From the NCBI GenBank assembly GCA_019208055.1, contig JAGXJF010000041.1, forward strand, positions 1 to 64,000: a stretch of DNA of 64,000 nucleotides, written 5' to 3'. The DNA comes from Stipa capillata. Lineage: Eukaryota > Streptophyta > Magnoliopsida > Poales > Poaceae. Shown one piece after another: positions 1-12,289 of the stretch. Positions within the stretch are counted from its first letter, which is position 1. Each line of letters begins with the position of its first letter. The notes under the pieces are model-generated. The model ran no database searches and was not told the origin of the DNA. It saw only the letters and a program-made list of their open reading frames with translations. The position numbers and the translations under genes are program-made.

Positions 1-121
1 AGGATTTGATGAATAATTTTAAGAAGATGTGCATGCAAAATTAGTTACAAAAGTTGCATGCCATTTGGACAGCACTAGAGACCGCAACAGCCAGATATAA
101 TGGTCAGTCTTAGGGGGAGGG

Positions 122-763
122 ACAACAGCCAATGCATCCTAATGTGGAAGTGACTAAGAAAGTTAAGACTAGGCTGGCAGTAATAAGCAACTATTGTATA
201 CGATGACAGCATCTGTATATGAATAAACAAAGACCTTGGAGTATCCTAATTAGTCGGAAGGATGTGTACCTCAGAAGATGACTCCAGGTCAATAAGGAAA
301 CCAGCCGTGGGTATCCAGGACTCCTTAAACTAGGAAGTCAATCCCGATATTTAAAGATGTGAGAGTCCTACTCAGGGACGAGTCTGTATCACCTACGATA
401 CAATATGAACTCCATAAATGGACCCCCGATGGCATTCGGAAAAGATGACTTCGACGAGTTAGACAATCTAGCTTTGAATTACTCAAGCCTATACCAGATC
501 AATCGACTTCCAAGCAAGTAGAAAGGAGGATCAGCCTCCACAACCACATCCGACTAGTTGTAGATCCCATCTAGGACCCCCATTGTACTTTGTCTCGTGA
601 TCAATATAAACCAACAAGACGTAGGGTTGTTATCCTGAGGGAGGCCCAAACATGTATAAATCTTCTTGCCAGTGGCCCGATTCGTGGTCAGCTTCCAGAT
701 ACGATCCCCTTCTCTCTCTTCTCCACGTATTATGTAAAATCAGCGGTTTACAAATTGTCAACA
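122..763 (+). repeat. LTR copy 1 of a Tat-lineage Gypsy retrotransposon
   Basis: This stretch matches two later copies (about 1990-2473 and 10155-10326). Shared blocks include 'ggactccttaaactagg', 'gggacgagtc' and 'gtataaatctt'. The block with 'gacgtagggttgttatc' followed by 'gaggcccaaac' is typical of the R-U5 part of Tat/Retand-type LTRs in grasses. A purine tract at about 111-121 just upstream looks like a polypurine tract. The LTR ends in CA at 763 and is followed by a degenerate primer-binding region ending in 'ctgtggggatcg'. The left edge is an estimate. Confidence 0.6.
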
Positions 764-1989
764 GATGAAGCCGACTGTGGGGATCGTGGCTGTTGATTCC
801 AACGAATCACCATTGACGTCTTTGCCACAAGCTGTGGCAAGAACTGGCTTCTCGTACGGAGGGTTCTATGACAACTTCACCCCTCCGACTGATCAGGAAC
901 CAAGGCACGACCGAGTCAATCTTGGCAGACTTCCACCTGATGAAGAGTCCGACAATGATGTCCACTAGTTGATGGACGACTACGCCATGACTTATGGATT
1001 CAATATTTGACCCCATGGCCACCAAGGTAGTTGCACTGACTGCACAAGTCCCATGTAGGAATTATCACCCACATGTTTCAACCACCTAGATGGCTGACGA
1101 AGCCTACCGAAGGTCACCTTCGATGGCAGATCCATGATGGATCTAGACTATACTTCTAGCGGAAAGTACCCCCGCGAGGTATTCATGATAGAGAATGGAT
1201 CATAGCGCCAACCCTCTCAGGATCACGGTAGGGATGATCCGCCCCTTGACCTAAGGATTCCTCCTCAAGATCCGAGGACCGCTCAAGCAGATGACCCAGA
1301 CAATCGATAGAAAACTCCAATTCCACGAGATCCAGATCTATTCAGCTCGAGAGCTGCTCAATGCCTATCTGGGATTCGACGACGGCTCAAGCAGCCTCTT
1401 TCGATGGATCAGACGACCCCAGAGGGGAAACCATGGCTGGACGATATGGAGGACCATATCCTCCAGGCTCGAGAACAAGCTGAGTCTTCAGACGAAGCAG
1501 CTAATGCTTACAGTTCCTCAAAGGAGGAACCCAATCCAACACTTCTCGTGAAGTTGCTGGTCAGGAAAAGATGATCTAATCAGAAATGCTCTTCTAGGGA
1601 TACAGATCCGCCTCGTCGTCGAAAGTATTCACTCGTCCGAGGACATTTGATAAAAGATCTACATAGGTACCTCGACGAAAGAAGGAACTTGAGGGCTCCA
1701 CCAGATCGCTCCCCTGATCGCAATACTACTCAGTATCACAGCCAGGATTGAGGATGATCACTGACGTCGAATGACAGAACCACCCGAGGAGCCATTCAAG
1801 GTTGCCAAGCCTTTTCCGCAGAATTAAGAAGAGTTTGCTGGCCTTCATGGTTCAAACTAGGATCGATTGAGAAGTATGATGGCATGAAAGATCACGCAAA
1901 GTTCCTAGAATCTACACAATGACCATCAAGACCAAAGGAGGAAACAAGAAGTGACGATGAGTAGTGGAAAACTACCTACGACTAAAGAG
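764..1989 (+). mobile_element. Internal remnant (leader and gag N-terminal region) of Tat-like Gypsy element
   Basis: No long reading frame survives. Near 1845-1960 several frames still show a pattern like the Tat gag region (a CWPSxFK-like stretch followed by EKYDG), but frame changes and stops interrupt it. The stretch lies between LTR copies 1 and 2, as expected for internal sequence of a tandem or recombined element. The assignment rests on recalled family patterns, not a search. Confidence 0.5.
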
Positions 1990-2473
1990 TATCCTACCTA
2001 CCCGGGAGGGAGTGTACTCTGGAGAAGGACTCTACATCGATACGGAAACCACCCGTTGGTATCTGGGACTCCTTAAACTAGGTAGTCAATCCTGACATTT
2101 AAGGAAAGTGGAATCCTGCTCGGGGACGAGTCCATATCACTTATGATATGGTATACCCTCTATATAAGGATCCCGCAAGCCTTAGAAGATCAATCAACTT
2201 CCGAGCAAGTAGAAGAGAAGATCTGCCTCGACAACCACCCCCTGACTAGTTGTTGATCCCATATAGGACTAGACACCCCCTCTTGTACTCTTTTTTGATA
2301 TCAATATATACCAACATGACATATGATTATTATCATAAGGGAGGCCTGAACCTGTATAAAATCTTGCCGCCGGTGGCCTAATTTGTGGGTCAGCTTACTT
2401 GGAACGATCCTCTCATCTCCTTCTCTCTCCTCCACGTATTATGTAAGATTTGCGGGTTTACCGATCATCGACA
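1990..2473 (+). repeat. LTR copy 2 of the Tat-lineage Gypsy element
   Basis: It is colinear with LTR copy 1. It retains a good TATA box (TATATAAG at 2161-2168) where copy 1 has a decayed one. It ends at 2473 in 'atcatcgaca'. Directly after it the sequence enters the middle of gag, without a leader or gag start, so the junction is a deletion or recombination breakpoint. The left edge is approximate. Confidence 0.65.
2161..2168 (+). promoter_or_regulatory. LTR TATA box
   Basis: TATATAAG lies in the U3 part of LTR copy 2, about 310 bases before the LTR end. This is a normal place for a Gypsy LTR core promoter. Activity is not implied. Confidence 0.5.
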
Positions 2474-3596
2474 AAAAGGTTATGGCCAACTACCTCCCGA
2501 CTGCTCTCAAAGGACCAGCAAAAACTTGGCTCACCAACCTTCAACCCGGATCGATCCACTAGAGGGAACAACTATGCAAACAATTCCAGGGAAGCCTGAT
2601 GACCTCTTCCGACTCTTCCAAGAAAAATGAGAAACCTTGCGAAAATTTACCCAACGGTTTAGAACGTCCGAAACACCATACTCAAGATAACCAACCATGA
2701 AGTCATTCAAGCATTCGTTCGAAGTTGCAGGAATCAACGGTATATAGAGGAAGTCGCTATGACCATCCTAAAAATGGTAAAAGAGCTAATGGAGCTCGCT
2801 GACAAGGCATCCAGCGTCGAAGAAGCTCTCGAATTCATCAAGGATTGGGACCAAGGCATCAAATGGCCCCAACCGGGACATCACAACAACTCAACAGAAT
2901 TCATCAAGGATTGGGACCAAGACATCAAACGGCCCCAACCGGGACATCACAACAACTCAACCAAAAGCAAGCGCAAGAAGAAACCCTCCAAGGAGGATCG
3001 CGACAAGAGGCAGAGAACAGGAGAAGTAATGACAAACTTCCCAACAAATGCTCCAGTTTGCATTGGAACAAAGGAAAACCTCAGGCAAAGGTGGAAGTAA
3101 CCAGCAACATCTGGTGTGATTTCCACCAGACCGACAAGCATGATCTTCATCAATACCAGCTCTTCAAAAAATACGTCCAGGCAGAAGCCGAGAAATTTAG
3201 AGAAAGAGGACCTCAGGTCACAAACCAAAGTTGAGAGACCAACTCCGGCGATGAATCCGACCAAGCTCCTTTCTAGAATGAACAATGAAGGGTAGACCAC
3301 ATGTTTGGGGCTTAGCATCTTACGAGTCTAAAAGGCAATACAAGACAGTAGCCCGAGAAGTTCCCGCCACAATTCCTCTGACTTGCCAGACGGTCAGGTG
3401 GTCGGATGTCACGATTTCTTTCGACCAAGCCGACCGTCCTGAGAACTTCGTCTGACCAAGATGATTCCCTATTGTGGTTGAACCCACTATCAACAATTAC
3501 AAAGTTTCCCGAGTACTCCTTGACGGAGGGAGTCCTTTGAATGTCTTCTTTATGAATGCACTTGACTCAATGCAGATCCCTAGCTCATCCATCCAA
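2474..3596 (+). pseudogene. Degenerate Gypsy (Tat lineage) gag and start of protease
   Basis: The gag core starts at about 2481 with a MANYLPTALKGPA-like segment, then TWLTNLQPGSIH. This is the familiar Tat gag motif, and it breaks into other frames soon after. A 22-residue repeat occurs at 2831-2962. A CDFHQTDKHDLHQ segment near 3114-3155 resembles the zinc-knuckle-like region of Tat gag. At about 3400-3596 a protease start is visible (ISFDQAD, then VLLDGGSPLNVFF; the aspartic site is DGGS). Several stops and frameshifts make it non-functional. The protease is cut at 3596 by the solo LTR at 3597-8428 and resumes at 8434. Confidence 0.7.
2831..2962 (+). repeat. 66-bp direct tandem duplication within gag
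   Basis: Two nearly identical 66-bp units start at 2831 and 2897, each beginning 'gaattcatcaaggattggga'. In one frame they encode EFIKDWDQ-type repeats of 22 residues. Because 66 is a multiple of three, the duplication keeps the frame. Confidence 0.9.
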
Positions 3597-6500
3597 TGTA
3601 ACATCCTGATTTTCAGAGCTTTTTAAAATCTTTTATCAAAAATCAGAGCTGGAAAATTTCGTTGTTTATTCTCAAGTTAATTAAAACTTAATTGGAATTT
3701 CACAAATTGGACCGGAGTTAATTTGAATCAATCCAACTTGAATTTGATTTGCTTTTCAATTTGAAATATGTCTCCAGAGTTTTTCTCAGAATTTTCGGAG
3801 TTCGTTTGATATTCAATCTCGCTCTACTGTTCTTTGTTTTTATTTTGGTTTCTCCTTGTCTTTTCTCCTTTCCTTTATGGCTGCCATCCCGGCCCATCTC
3901 CTCTCGGCATCCCGCCGTCTCATTTCCTCTCTTGAGCAGGCGTTCCGGCGAGTGTTGCATAGCACAGCATGCGTCGCTGCATCTGTTTCAATAGTATTTG
4001 GGCCAAATCCCTTTCCCTCTCCCTCGTATAAATACCCCACACCCCTCCCACCTCTTCCCCACTCCCCCAAATCCTTTTCCCACGAAACCCTAGCCCCCAA
4101 ACCCCTCTAAACAGCCGCCACCCCCTTTCTCTTCCCGTGCAGTTCCTGAACAGCACATCCCACCTTAGTATTTTGCCAATTTCCGTCGCCTCGAACATCG
4201 TTTGGCAAATCCCTTCGGTGCGATTGTTCCTAACTTTTCCTCTACCTCTTTGCAAAATTTGGTGAAGATCCAACGGTGCAATCACCAGGAAATCTCCAAA
4301 TACTAACGTTCTATTTGCACCCAGATTTTCTGCGCATGCCTCTAGATTGGAACAACGCCATTGTCGGCTCGGACCTCCTTTCCAAGATCCGTTTGGTGGG
4401 ATCATGGATGATGTTGTCAAGATCATCTCCACAAAATTTGAAGGCAATCCAATGGTCTAATCTCCGGGAAATCAAGTTTCTACATGCTGCTGTTCGTGTG
4501 CAGATTTGACTGTGCGAACGGCACAGCGGCATTATCTCCTCTATCCCCGTTGATCCGGTGAGTCTTTGAAGAATTCCTTTGGTGAAATTGTGTCTTAGAT
4601 ATCTATAAACACCTCTGTAAATTTTCTCCTTGATCCATGTAGCCGTTTGGCGGGAATTGATCCGTCTCCGACGTGTTGTTCGCAGATGTCCAGATTCAAT
4701 CTGCAGAACATCTAACTTGTCTGATCTTTTCCCGTTGACTCGGTAAGAATTCTCCAAAACCCTTTGGTAGGATTGTACCTCTATGTGTTGCGAATGTCGC
4801 CACCACCCATCTTGTTAATCTCCAATCATCTTGTGATGCATCATGGCATTGTTTCCTGTCATTAATTCTTGTTTGAAAGTACTCGCATATTCATATGTTC
4901 ATGTCCAATAATTTTGATGATTGTTTTCATCATCCAATTGAATAAGTATGTTATGTAGCATATAGTTTCCTGTTGTTATACGTATGATTGTTATATAGTC
5001 ATATAATGTTAGTTTCATATAGTTATATAAGGTTATATAGTTTCATATTGTTATATGTATGGTTTCATATTGTTATATGTATGATAGTTTCCTGTTATAT
5101 AATGTTCATGCTTAAGAGAATTCGTCATACGGATCAACCATGCTTCATTCATTAATAGATGTATCCATATTCATATAGCTACATGTTGCATGTTTAGATA
5201 GTTGAATATAATATGCATGCATACAATATGGTTCCATCTTAATAGTCATTAGACATGAAGTGGTTCAACATATTAGTTCAAACTTGGTTGTATCATGACT
5301 AAAGTAGTTCATGTTTAATAAGATTCATATGGCATGATCTTATGTATGTTCACATATATTGTGTTATACAATATATAGTTGAACCTAATATTGCATATAA
5401 CCTATAGTAGTAGAAGCATAATCTTTGCTAAACTAATATTAATGTGACATATCATATGTAGTTATGGTTGCATGATGTATATTAAATAGTGGTATGTGCA
5501 TATATTCTTATAGGTTAACTCATGTTTATTTAAGGATTGTTATACAATTGGTCATGTTATTAACCTCTATTTATAATATGGTTAAGATTGCACACATGTC
5601 TCATATTTGTTCGATGCATTTCATGTGATTTACATATGCAGCTATGTGTATATGTTTATGCATATATACATAGGCTAATCCATGTTTTAGATAATAATCC
5701 GTCATGCAATGGCTGAATACATTATTTTATTGATGTGTATAATTTAATTGTTTGTTTAAACACGATTAAGTTGCATGTTCAATATGTCTTTATGTTGCAT
5801 AATCATGTAGTTGCATATAGAGATATGTATATAATTGGACTTAATATTGTTGACAATCTATATGTTGGAATAATAATCCCTTACTGAGTTTTTATTATTT
5901 AATCATATCATATGTTAGTTGATGGGCATATAATATGTATGTACTAGTATGCTTAGCTTGTTATCTAATGTTGCATGTTTATAATGTAGTGTATAGTCAC
6001 ATATACATGGTTAACATTTAGGTATCAATTATAATATATGCACATATGTTGCTAATAATCATCCTTTACTAAAATATTGTTATGTGTAGTATTTGTAGGT
6101 TGATTGCTGTATTTTATTCACACAATAGCATGAGTAGAGCTAATGTTATGTCATAGTTTGCATGTATGTTGGTGCATGTCATATCGATGCTAGTTGTTAT
6201 TTGATCATATGGTTTAATCACCGTTTGCATTATCAATTATCGTTATTAGATTACAATTGCATGGTCATATGTTATCCTATGCTTGTCTTGCCTAATTTCT
6301 ATTTCATGCCTAGTCTATCTAGTTTGTTACATGATGTCCAGTTGTATATTGCACAGTAGTTTCATATAGATTGACATGTTGCATATTATCATCTCTTGCC
6401 AACTAGCATGCCAGGACCTTGCTTGTTTACAAGTATGATTGGTCATATTTGTTTTGCTAGTATGTCGGGTTCCCATGTTTAATCATATGATTGTGCTATT

Positions 6501-8428
6501 GTTGTCATCAACCATATCCTATTCTCAGTTGCACATCTATCCCTATCTCGCATGTGGATTAACTTGAGTCATTTGACATGCAAATTCTATCTTCCATAAA
6601 TCTATCCTTTTTCCAGAATGATCTGATCCGGAAGGCCATCTTTCGAGTACATGTATTCTATCTGGTTGAGATATATAATCTCACACCTTCCTAGTTGTCT
6701 TTCGACAATCCTATCCCTTCGCCTTTGCCCTTTGATATCTATCCAACCTTGCTAGCCCTATTCTTCTGGTATTTCCATTTTGATATTTAATTTAGATTTA
6801 TATTTATTTGTCTTGCACTTTATTGCTGTTGCGACGAATAGGAAGTAGCAAAGTTGGGTAAGGTCAAGTTCCTGCAGAAGAAGACCAACTCGTCAACGAA
6901 GGCATGCCCCCTTTTTTTGATCATATTTGATCCTATATTTTCAAAGTCATTATATTTTATTGTTTATAAACATGCATGCTGTTTTATTTCAGTAGCTAGC
7001 GTGTCGATTGACACACCTTTACCCTTATCCGTTGTCGCCTGTTGACTTGATACCCTGAGTAGATTAATAGGTTTTATTCTGAATAGAGTAGAGATATGCT
7101 TAGCCATGCTTAAATACATCTTTAGGTTGTTTTGATTTGCCTCTACGGAGGAATGAATACCGGATTGATGATCCTCGTTGAAACTTGTTGTTGAGCTCGC
7201 TGGGCTAGGGCCGGATGCCCGATGATTCCTCTCTCTCTATTCCTCCTACTCTACTCTGGGTGAAACTTACCATCTAATATGGTGCGGGCGACAGCTGGAT
7301 CATGTGATGAAGGAGCATATGGTTGTCCTACCCGCAGAAGGCCGGTTCAAAGGAACCATTGGTCGTCCGTTCCGCATAAGGCCGAAGTCTTGAAGTTGGA
7401 GAATTGTGACAACAGTACAACCACATGCTATATGGGCACTGGCTTGGTCAAGTAGGTTAGTCAGCCTTTGGTGCCGATGTTGCCGTACCGCAGAAGGGGT
7501 GGACGTAGCTACGAGGACCCTCGGCACAGATGGGGGGATCGGAGTGCGGGGATGTACTCTCGACTCCGAGCCAGACCCGGTGGGCATGTCACACCTCAGG
7601 GGGATCTAGCTAAAAGACCTCGTCACGGTCACCCTGCCGACACACCGATGGGCGTGTGTACAAGCCCGATCAGCTTGGCATAAGGGGATGATCGTGTCAT
7701 GTGGGTAAAGTGTACACACTCTGCAGAGTTAAAACTAATCGATTAGCCGTGTCCACGGTTATGGACAACACATGACTCATTCTTGATGAAAAGGACCTGT
7801 CCCTCTCCCCCTTGCTATTTCCCTCTACCCATTTGCTGATGAATCCTATGGTCGAACTAAGGCGGGAGTCCTTGCTCGAGTGTGTTGGTCGTGGACCACA
7901 CCTGTTGAAAAACACCCCTGATAATAAAAATTGGTTTTCATCAAAATGATGCCTTTGAATCTACCGTAATATTTCAACTAAAACTGCTTTTCTGCAAATG
8001 AACCATACAGCCTTCCGTTGAAGCCTTGCATGTAGTTTAATAGGACCATCTGCCGCCAGGTGGCTTGCTGAGTACGTAAAGTACTCATCGTGTATGTTGT
8101 TTGTTGGACGTGTTCAGATATCTATGAGGACGATGAAGACTATGTGGAATCTTCTACGTCAATGCTGAGGTTTAGGTCACGTGGCCTCCGTCGACTGCCT
8201 GTGGTTGAGATGGAGATATCTACGCTTTATTTTTCCGCTGTGTTTCTGAATGGTGAGGGACATAAGTCCTAGTTACTTCATTTAGTCTTATCGCTGCTAT
8301 AAGTTTATGTTTCTAAAATGTTTCGTGATGTGTGCAGTGATATCAATTCGCCTGTGTTCATCAGCTTGATCCTGGACTAATGAGGAGATACACAGGGAGG
8401 GTCTGGAAGTTAAGTCCGGATCCTCACA
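3597..8428 (+). mobile_element. Solo LTR of a Tekay-type (Del lineage) Gypsy retrotransposon, 4,832 bp
   Basis: The stretch begins TGTAACATCCTGATTTTC and ends CTCACA, so it has TG...CA ends. It is flanked by the direct repeat TCCAA at 3592-3596 and 8429-8433. Removing it and one TSD rejoins the protease of the surrounding Gypsy element in frame. The TGTAACAyCCTGATTTT start, the TATA box at 4027, the long AT-rich middle (4770-6800) and the 'gtaaagtgtacacactctgc' block near 7705 fit the very long LTRs of grass Tekay-type elements. No gag or pol sequence lies inside and only one LTR is present, so it is a solo LTR. ORFs inside are chance frames. Confidence 0.85.
4027..4034 (+). promoter_or_regulatory. 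TATA box of the Tekay-type LTR
   Basis: TATAAATA lies in a CT-rich stretch about 430 bases into the LTR and is followed by a pyrimidine-rich region. This is a standard core-promoter layout for this LTR type. Confidence 0.5.
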
Positions 8429-9075
8429 TCCAACCAGTAACACATGCCTTCCATGGCATTGTGCTTGGATCTTCAGCTACTCCAATCAGGTAGATCATGC
8501 TCCCTGTCACCTTTGGGAAACCCATAACTTCCAAATAGAGAAGGTTCTGTTTGATGTGGTTGATTTCAAGACAGCATACAATGCTATCTTAGGACGGCCA
8601 ACCCTCATGAAATTCAAGGTTGCCACGCACTACGCTTATCAGTGCACGATGAATCCAGGTCCAAAGGGTATCATCACGGCTATCCAAAAACAAGCCTACG
8701 CTGCAATAAGCTAAGATAACCGTAATAACTTATGGCCACAACAACTCTTCTCGCAAGGGGGGTAACCAAGCTCGATCTAGTTAAAGGATGGGCGAGTCCT
8801 CGATGATTCCTGGAGCATCGACCCGCTTCCGAAAGCTCTATCAGTAAGTACCTGAGGTGACATATAGGTGACACCCAAGTCACTCCCAAAAACCGTCAAC
8901 TCCTTTTCGGAACAAGACCTTCCTTCCTTCAAAGTACCAGCACCCATTGACGAGATCACCAAGATGAGCCTCACCAGGTACCTCTACCTAGCATGAGCAC
9001 CTGGACAAGCTAACACGATGGCGATAAGGTGACAAGATACTCCGGGGTACCTATGGTCAACGGGAAGACTCAGAT
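8429..9075 (+). pseudogene. Gypsy (Tat lineage) protease continuation and pol remnant
   Basis: After the TSD the frame reads PVTHAFHGIVLGSS, then, with shifts, LPVTFGKP and AYNAILGRPTLMKFK. This is the second half of the Tat aspartic protease, including the conserved ILGRP motif, and continues the protease begun before 3596. Reverse transcriptase, RNase H and integrase are not recognisable; the rest is degenerate. The element is therefore internally deleted. Confidence 0.7.
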
Positions 9076-10154
9076 GATAGCTTAGTTTTCTTTCTTTTTA
9101 AGCTATACACACAAACTCAGTTTAATGAAACTTTTATCCTTAACTGCCCATCAGAAGTGTTCCTTTTCTGATAGACAGTTGGGGCTAGATAGGTACAACG
9201 GGGTTGAAAAGTTTTTGATAACATATTTTATGGAGCACTCGAAAGCGAACGGAAGGAAGTCCGAGCTCTAGCCTCACGGGAATGAGGAAGATCCCTTATG
9301 GTGTCAGCGAGTGATAGAGAGTGCCTAAACCCTCCACCCGACCTTGACCTAAGGCCTGATTAATCGAGCTCCTCGACTAGCGGCAAAGTCTTCCGACTTG
9401 GAATGAGGAAAGTTGTAAGGCGCAAAGTGCGACATGTTCGACGAAATCGCTAGACGAAATCGCTAAACACTTAGTAAACCGATAAGGCCTTCCAACTCAT
9501 TATTGCAAGGAATAGATGGGTAACGTGATGCCAAGATGGCTTGTCGACCACAAAGGACATACGTGCCTATGTCTTTCTCCCTGCGAAGAGGAAGAATTCT
9601 AAGCTACGGTCTCGAGTAGGACGAAGGGAAGTCCCTTATCACATCTAGGAGTGATTGAGGGTCCCAGCACCCTCCATTCGACTTAGACCTAAGGCCCGAC
9701 TAACCAAACTCCCCGACTGGTAGCAAAGTATTCTGACTCAGGTCAAAGAAAAAAGGCCAGAAAGAGCTAAGTGCCCCCTGTTCTCGACAAACCCTTAGCG
9801 TCAGGTTCCCGTTAAGTTCTAAAACTCAAAGTTAAATAGAACATGCACACATCACAACACAGACGTTAACCAAGAATACTTGAAGTCTTTATTTACACAA
9901 GGGTTTTATACATTGGGCCTCTCAACGAAAATGTCCGCAACCTCGTACATGGCCATGGCCAGCTTCTTAGTCTCCCCTGTCTCTGCCCCTGGTAACTCGT
10001 CGATGAGGGCGCCACCATCCATCTCGGGGTGGCAAGCCTTCTGCAGAGTTAGGGCCATAGACAAGGAATCCCAAACTCCTTGCGGAGTTGGGTACTGATG
10101 TGGGCTTGTAGAGTCGGCTTCAGGCGGGAGACGGCAGCCGTTAACTCAGCCACT
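9076..10154 (+). mobile_element. 3' non-coding spacer of the Tat-like Gypsy element
   Basis: No convincing coding sequence. Blocks such as 'gacctaaggc' with 'gactggtagcaaag' occur twice (about 9346-9390 and 9685-9727), which suggests internal repetition typical of the long 3' spacers of Tat elements. It lies between the pol remnant and the third LTR copy. Function is unknown. Confidence 0.45.
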
Positions 10155-10326
10155 CGTGCACGGTCAATATGAACCAACAGGATGTAGGGTTGTTATCTTG
10201 AGGGAGGCCCAAACCTGTATAAATCTTCTCGCCTGTGGCCTGATTCATGGTCAGCTTCCGGATATGATCCCCTCTTCTCTCTTCTCCATGTATTACATAA
10301 GATCGGCGGTTTACCGATCGTCGACA
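10155..10326 (+). repeat. LTR copy 3 (R-U5 fragment) of the Tat-lineage element
   Basis: It matches copies 1 and 2 from 'ggtcaatatgaaccaacagg' to 'ccgatcgtcgaca'. The U3 part is missing, and the left junction with the spacer falls around the shared word 'ctcgtg', which suggests a deletion by short homology. Confidence 0.7.
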
Positions 10327-11000
10327 AGACTCTATCAGAGTGTATCACCTGACATGCTCTAGAGGTGGAGAAATGGTCACTGGCCCACGACACAGATGGC
10401 CAAAGTTATGGCATAATGACAAACAACATGTCAAAAGTTTACAATGGCATGCTTAAAGGTGTTCGATTCCTCCCAATTATTGCCATCATTGATGAAACAT
10501 AGACCTAGACTGAGTTATTGATGACTTGACGAGGAAGAATGAGATTCGGCTAAGGTAGAAGCATGTCAACAGTCATGTTAGAAGTGATAGGAAGCATAAA
10601 TGCAAGCTCAATGATGATATTTGTGCCTACACCTACAATAAGCCGAAGCTGTTGCGTTACCCTTGATCACATGTGTATAAGGCGTGTGCACACATGAAAT
10701 AGTCCTCGCAGCAATATGTCTCCAGATACTTTGACACTCGTCATCTTTTGGTGACATGGAGTAGCGAGTTCAGCTCATGTGGTCTTGATATGAGTTACAA
10801 GGATGTTTGCCCTGGTTTTGTTGAATGGGTGTCCAGTGCATCTTTGAAGCAAAATAAGAGGGGATGGCGACATAGTCGTCATTTTAGGAATGACATGAAC
10901 GATAGCCGATTTGCAAAATGACGCAAGTGTGAGATATGCAAGACAACAGGCTACAGCAAGAAGGATTGCCCCAACAAGCCGAGTGCATCGACGCGTAACT
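10327..11000 (+). pseudogene. MULE (Mutator-like) transposase C-terminal remnant with SWIM and CCHC-like motifs
   Basis: Read across frames, the stretch 10365-10490 gives WSLAHDTDGQ, then YGIMTNNMSKVYNGMLKGVR, the classic segment of MULE transposases of grasses. Around 10620-10700 a C-x-C...C-x-H pattern (SWIM zinc finger) is recognisable, and near 10920-10975 a CEICKTTGYSKKDCP CCHC-like knuckle follows. Several in-frame stops break it, so it is a pseudogene. It lies directly upstream of a plant mobile domain ORF, a combination known from grass MULEs. The DDE catalytic core is missing. Confidence 0.75.
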
Positions 11001-11216
11001 AGTGTTTATTATTGGTATTTTCTCTGTAAAATTTTATATAAGCTATGTGGAATTTTTTATTTTCTTTGTAATATTATGATTAAGTTGTAATATTTCTGTT
11101 GGAACTAGCTTTAATTTTGTAATATTGAACTTGCTGTATTTTTGAAATATTTGGCATTGCTAATGTCCTTTATTTGCACATAACTGAACTAATTGCTAAT
11201 TTCCTATTTGCAGGAG

Positions 11217-12260
11217 ATGGCTCCGTTGCTTGATCTACTGAAGGCACACTGCGATGAGCGACACAGGTGCTAGTCTTGGCTAGCAAGTGACATTGACATT
11301 CCATCTACCTTCACGCTCAGGAGACCTAGGTCACACTGAGACCTTGATGAGCGATTTGTTCCATGTCTTTGGGAGAGTGGACTTCTGCCATTCGATAGCA
11401 TGCTATCCATTGGCTGCTCTTTCACTTTAGACACGTCTCTGTCATCCGCTCTCGTCGATAGGTGGAGACCTGAGACACACACTTTCCACTTTTGTTGGGG
11501 AGTGATCAGGGTGACTCTTCAGGATATTTCCATGATCGCTGGTTTTCCCATAAATGGAGAAGCAGTTGTTCCACCTCCTAGCACAGTTGACTCGTGGGAG
11601 CACTTGGGTGCGAAATTTGGTGTAGAGATCCCAAGAATAGACATGGGGATCCTAGCACGAGGTGTCCCTCTACATTGGCATAGGAGGTATGACACGTGCC
11701 CAGAAGGTGCTAACGATGAGGTAGTGAGGACACATCTAGTTGCCTACTTGTTGTTTCTCTTTGGTTGGCACATATTTCCCATGTCGCGCGGTAATGTAGT
11801 GTATCCAAACTACATCTACCTGGTTGAGTCTTTGGCTAATCCACGCCCGACCCCATCCCTCAATATAGCTAGGGATCTGTAGTTCTCTATGCTTTATATA
11901 GGGGGTTGTGTGATGCCTCACAGTACAAGAAGGCCAAGGAACCAATACTCAACGCCTGCCACAACTTCCTTTAGTTGTGGTTTGTGGCCTCAGGCACACT
12001 TCCCCGTCGGATGACCCCAAATAACACAGCCGATCCACCTGTACTCCAGAGAAGAGAGCTACATAGATGGGCCCACTATGGGCACCGGTGGACATGTGCC
12101 ATGTTAGTTTAGGCACTAGGCTTACTTGTACTTCACCAGAGAGACCGGCAATTGTCACACATTTTGAGCAACTAGGGATGGGAATGGATCGGTTCCGAGC
12201 TTCACTCCATGATGACACGGTAATAATTCTTCATTCTTCGTTACGGATGTCATATTTTTA
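11217..12260 (+). pseudogene. Plant mobile domain (PMD) ORF of a MULE, degenerate
   Basis: An ATG at 11217 sits just after a splice-acceptor-like 'atttgcag'. The longest open part (11400-11882) contains LVDRWRPETHTFHF, then VTLQDISMIAGFPINGEAV, which is the signature of the plant mobile domain (aminotransferase-like, MAIN-type). This domain occurs both in host proteins of the MAIN/MAIL group and in MULE and Gypsy elements. A stop before 11400 and stops after 11882 break the frame; similarity continues in other frames to about 12260. The upstream MULE transposase remnant indicates a transposon origin, not a host MAIN gene. Confidence 0.75.
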
Positions 12261-12289
12261 GTACATGATAGATCCTTTTCATGTAGATC

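Noticed and set aside
7406..7683. Short frames with Arg/Gly-rich products
   Set aside because: Inside the Tekay-type solo LTR; no conserved protein.
11400..11882. Host MAIN/MAIL-type gene
   Set aside because: The PMD frame is broken on both sides and sits beside a MULE transposase remnant, so a transposon origin is more likely.
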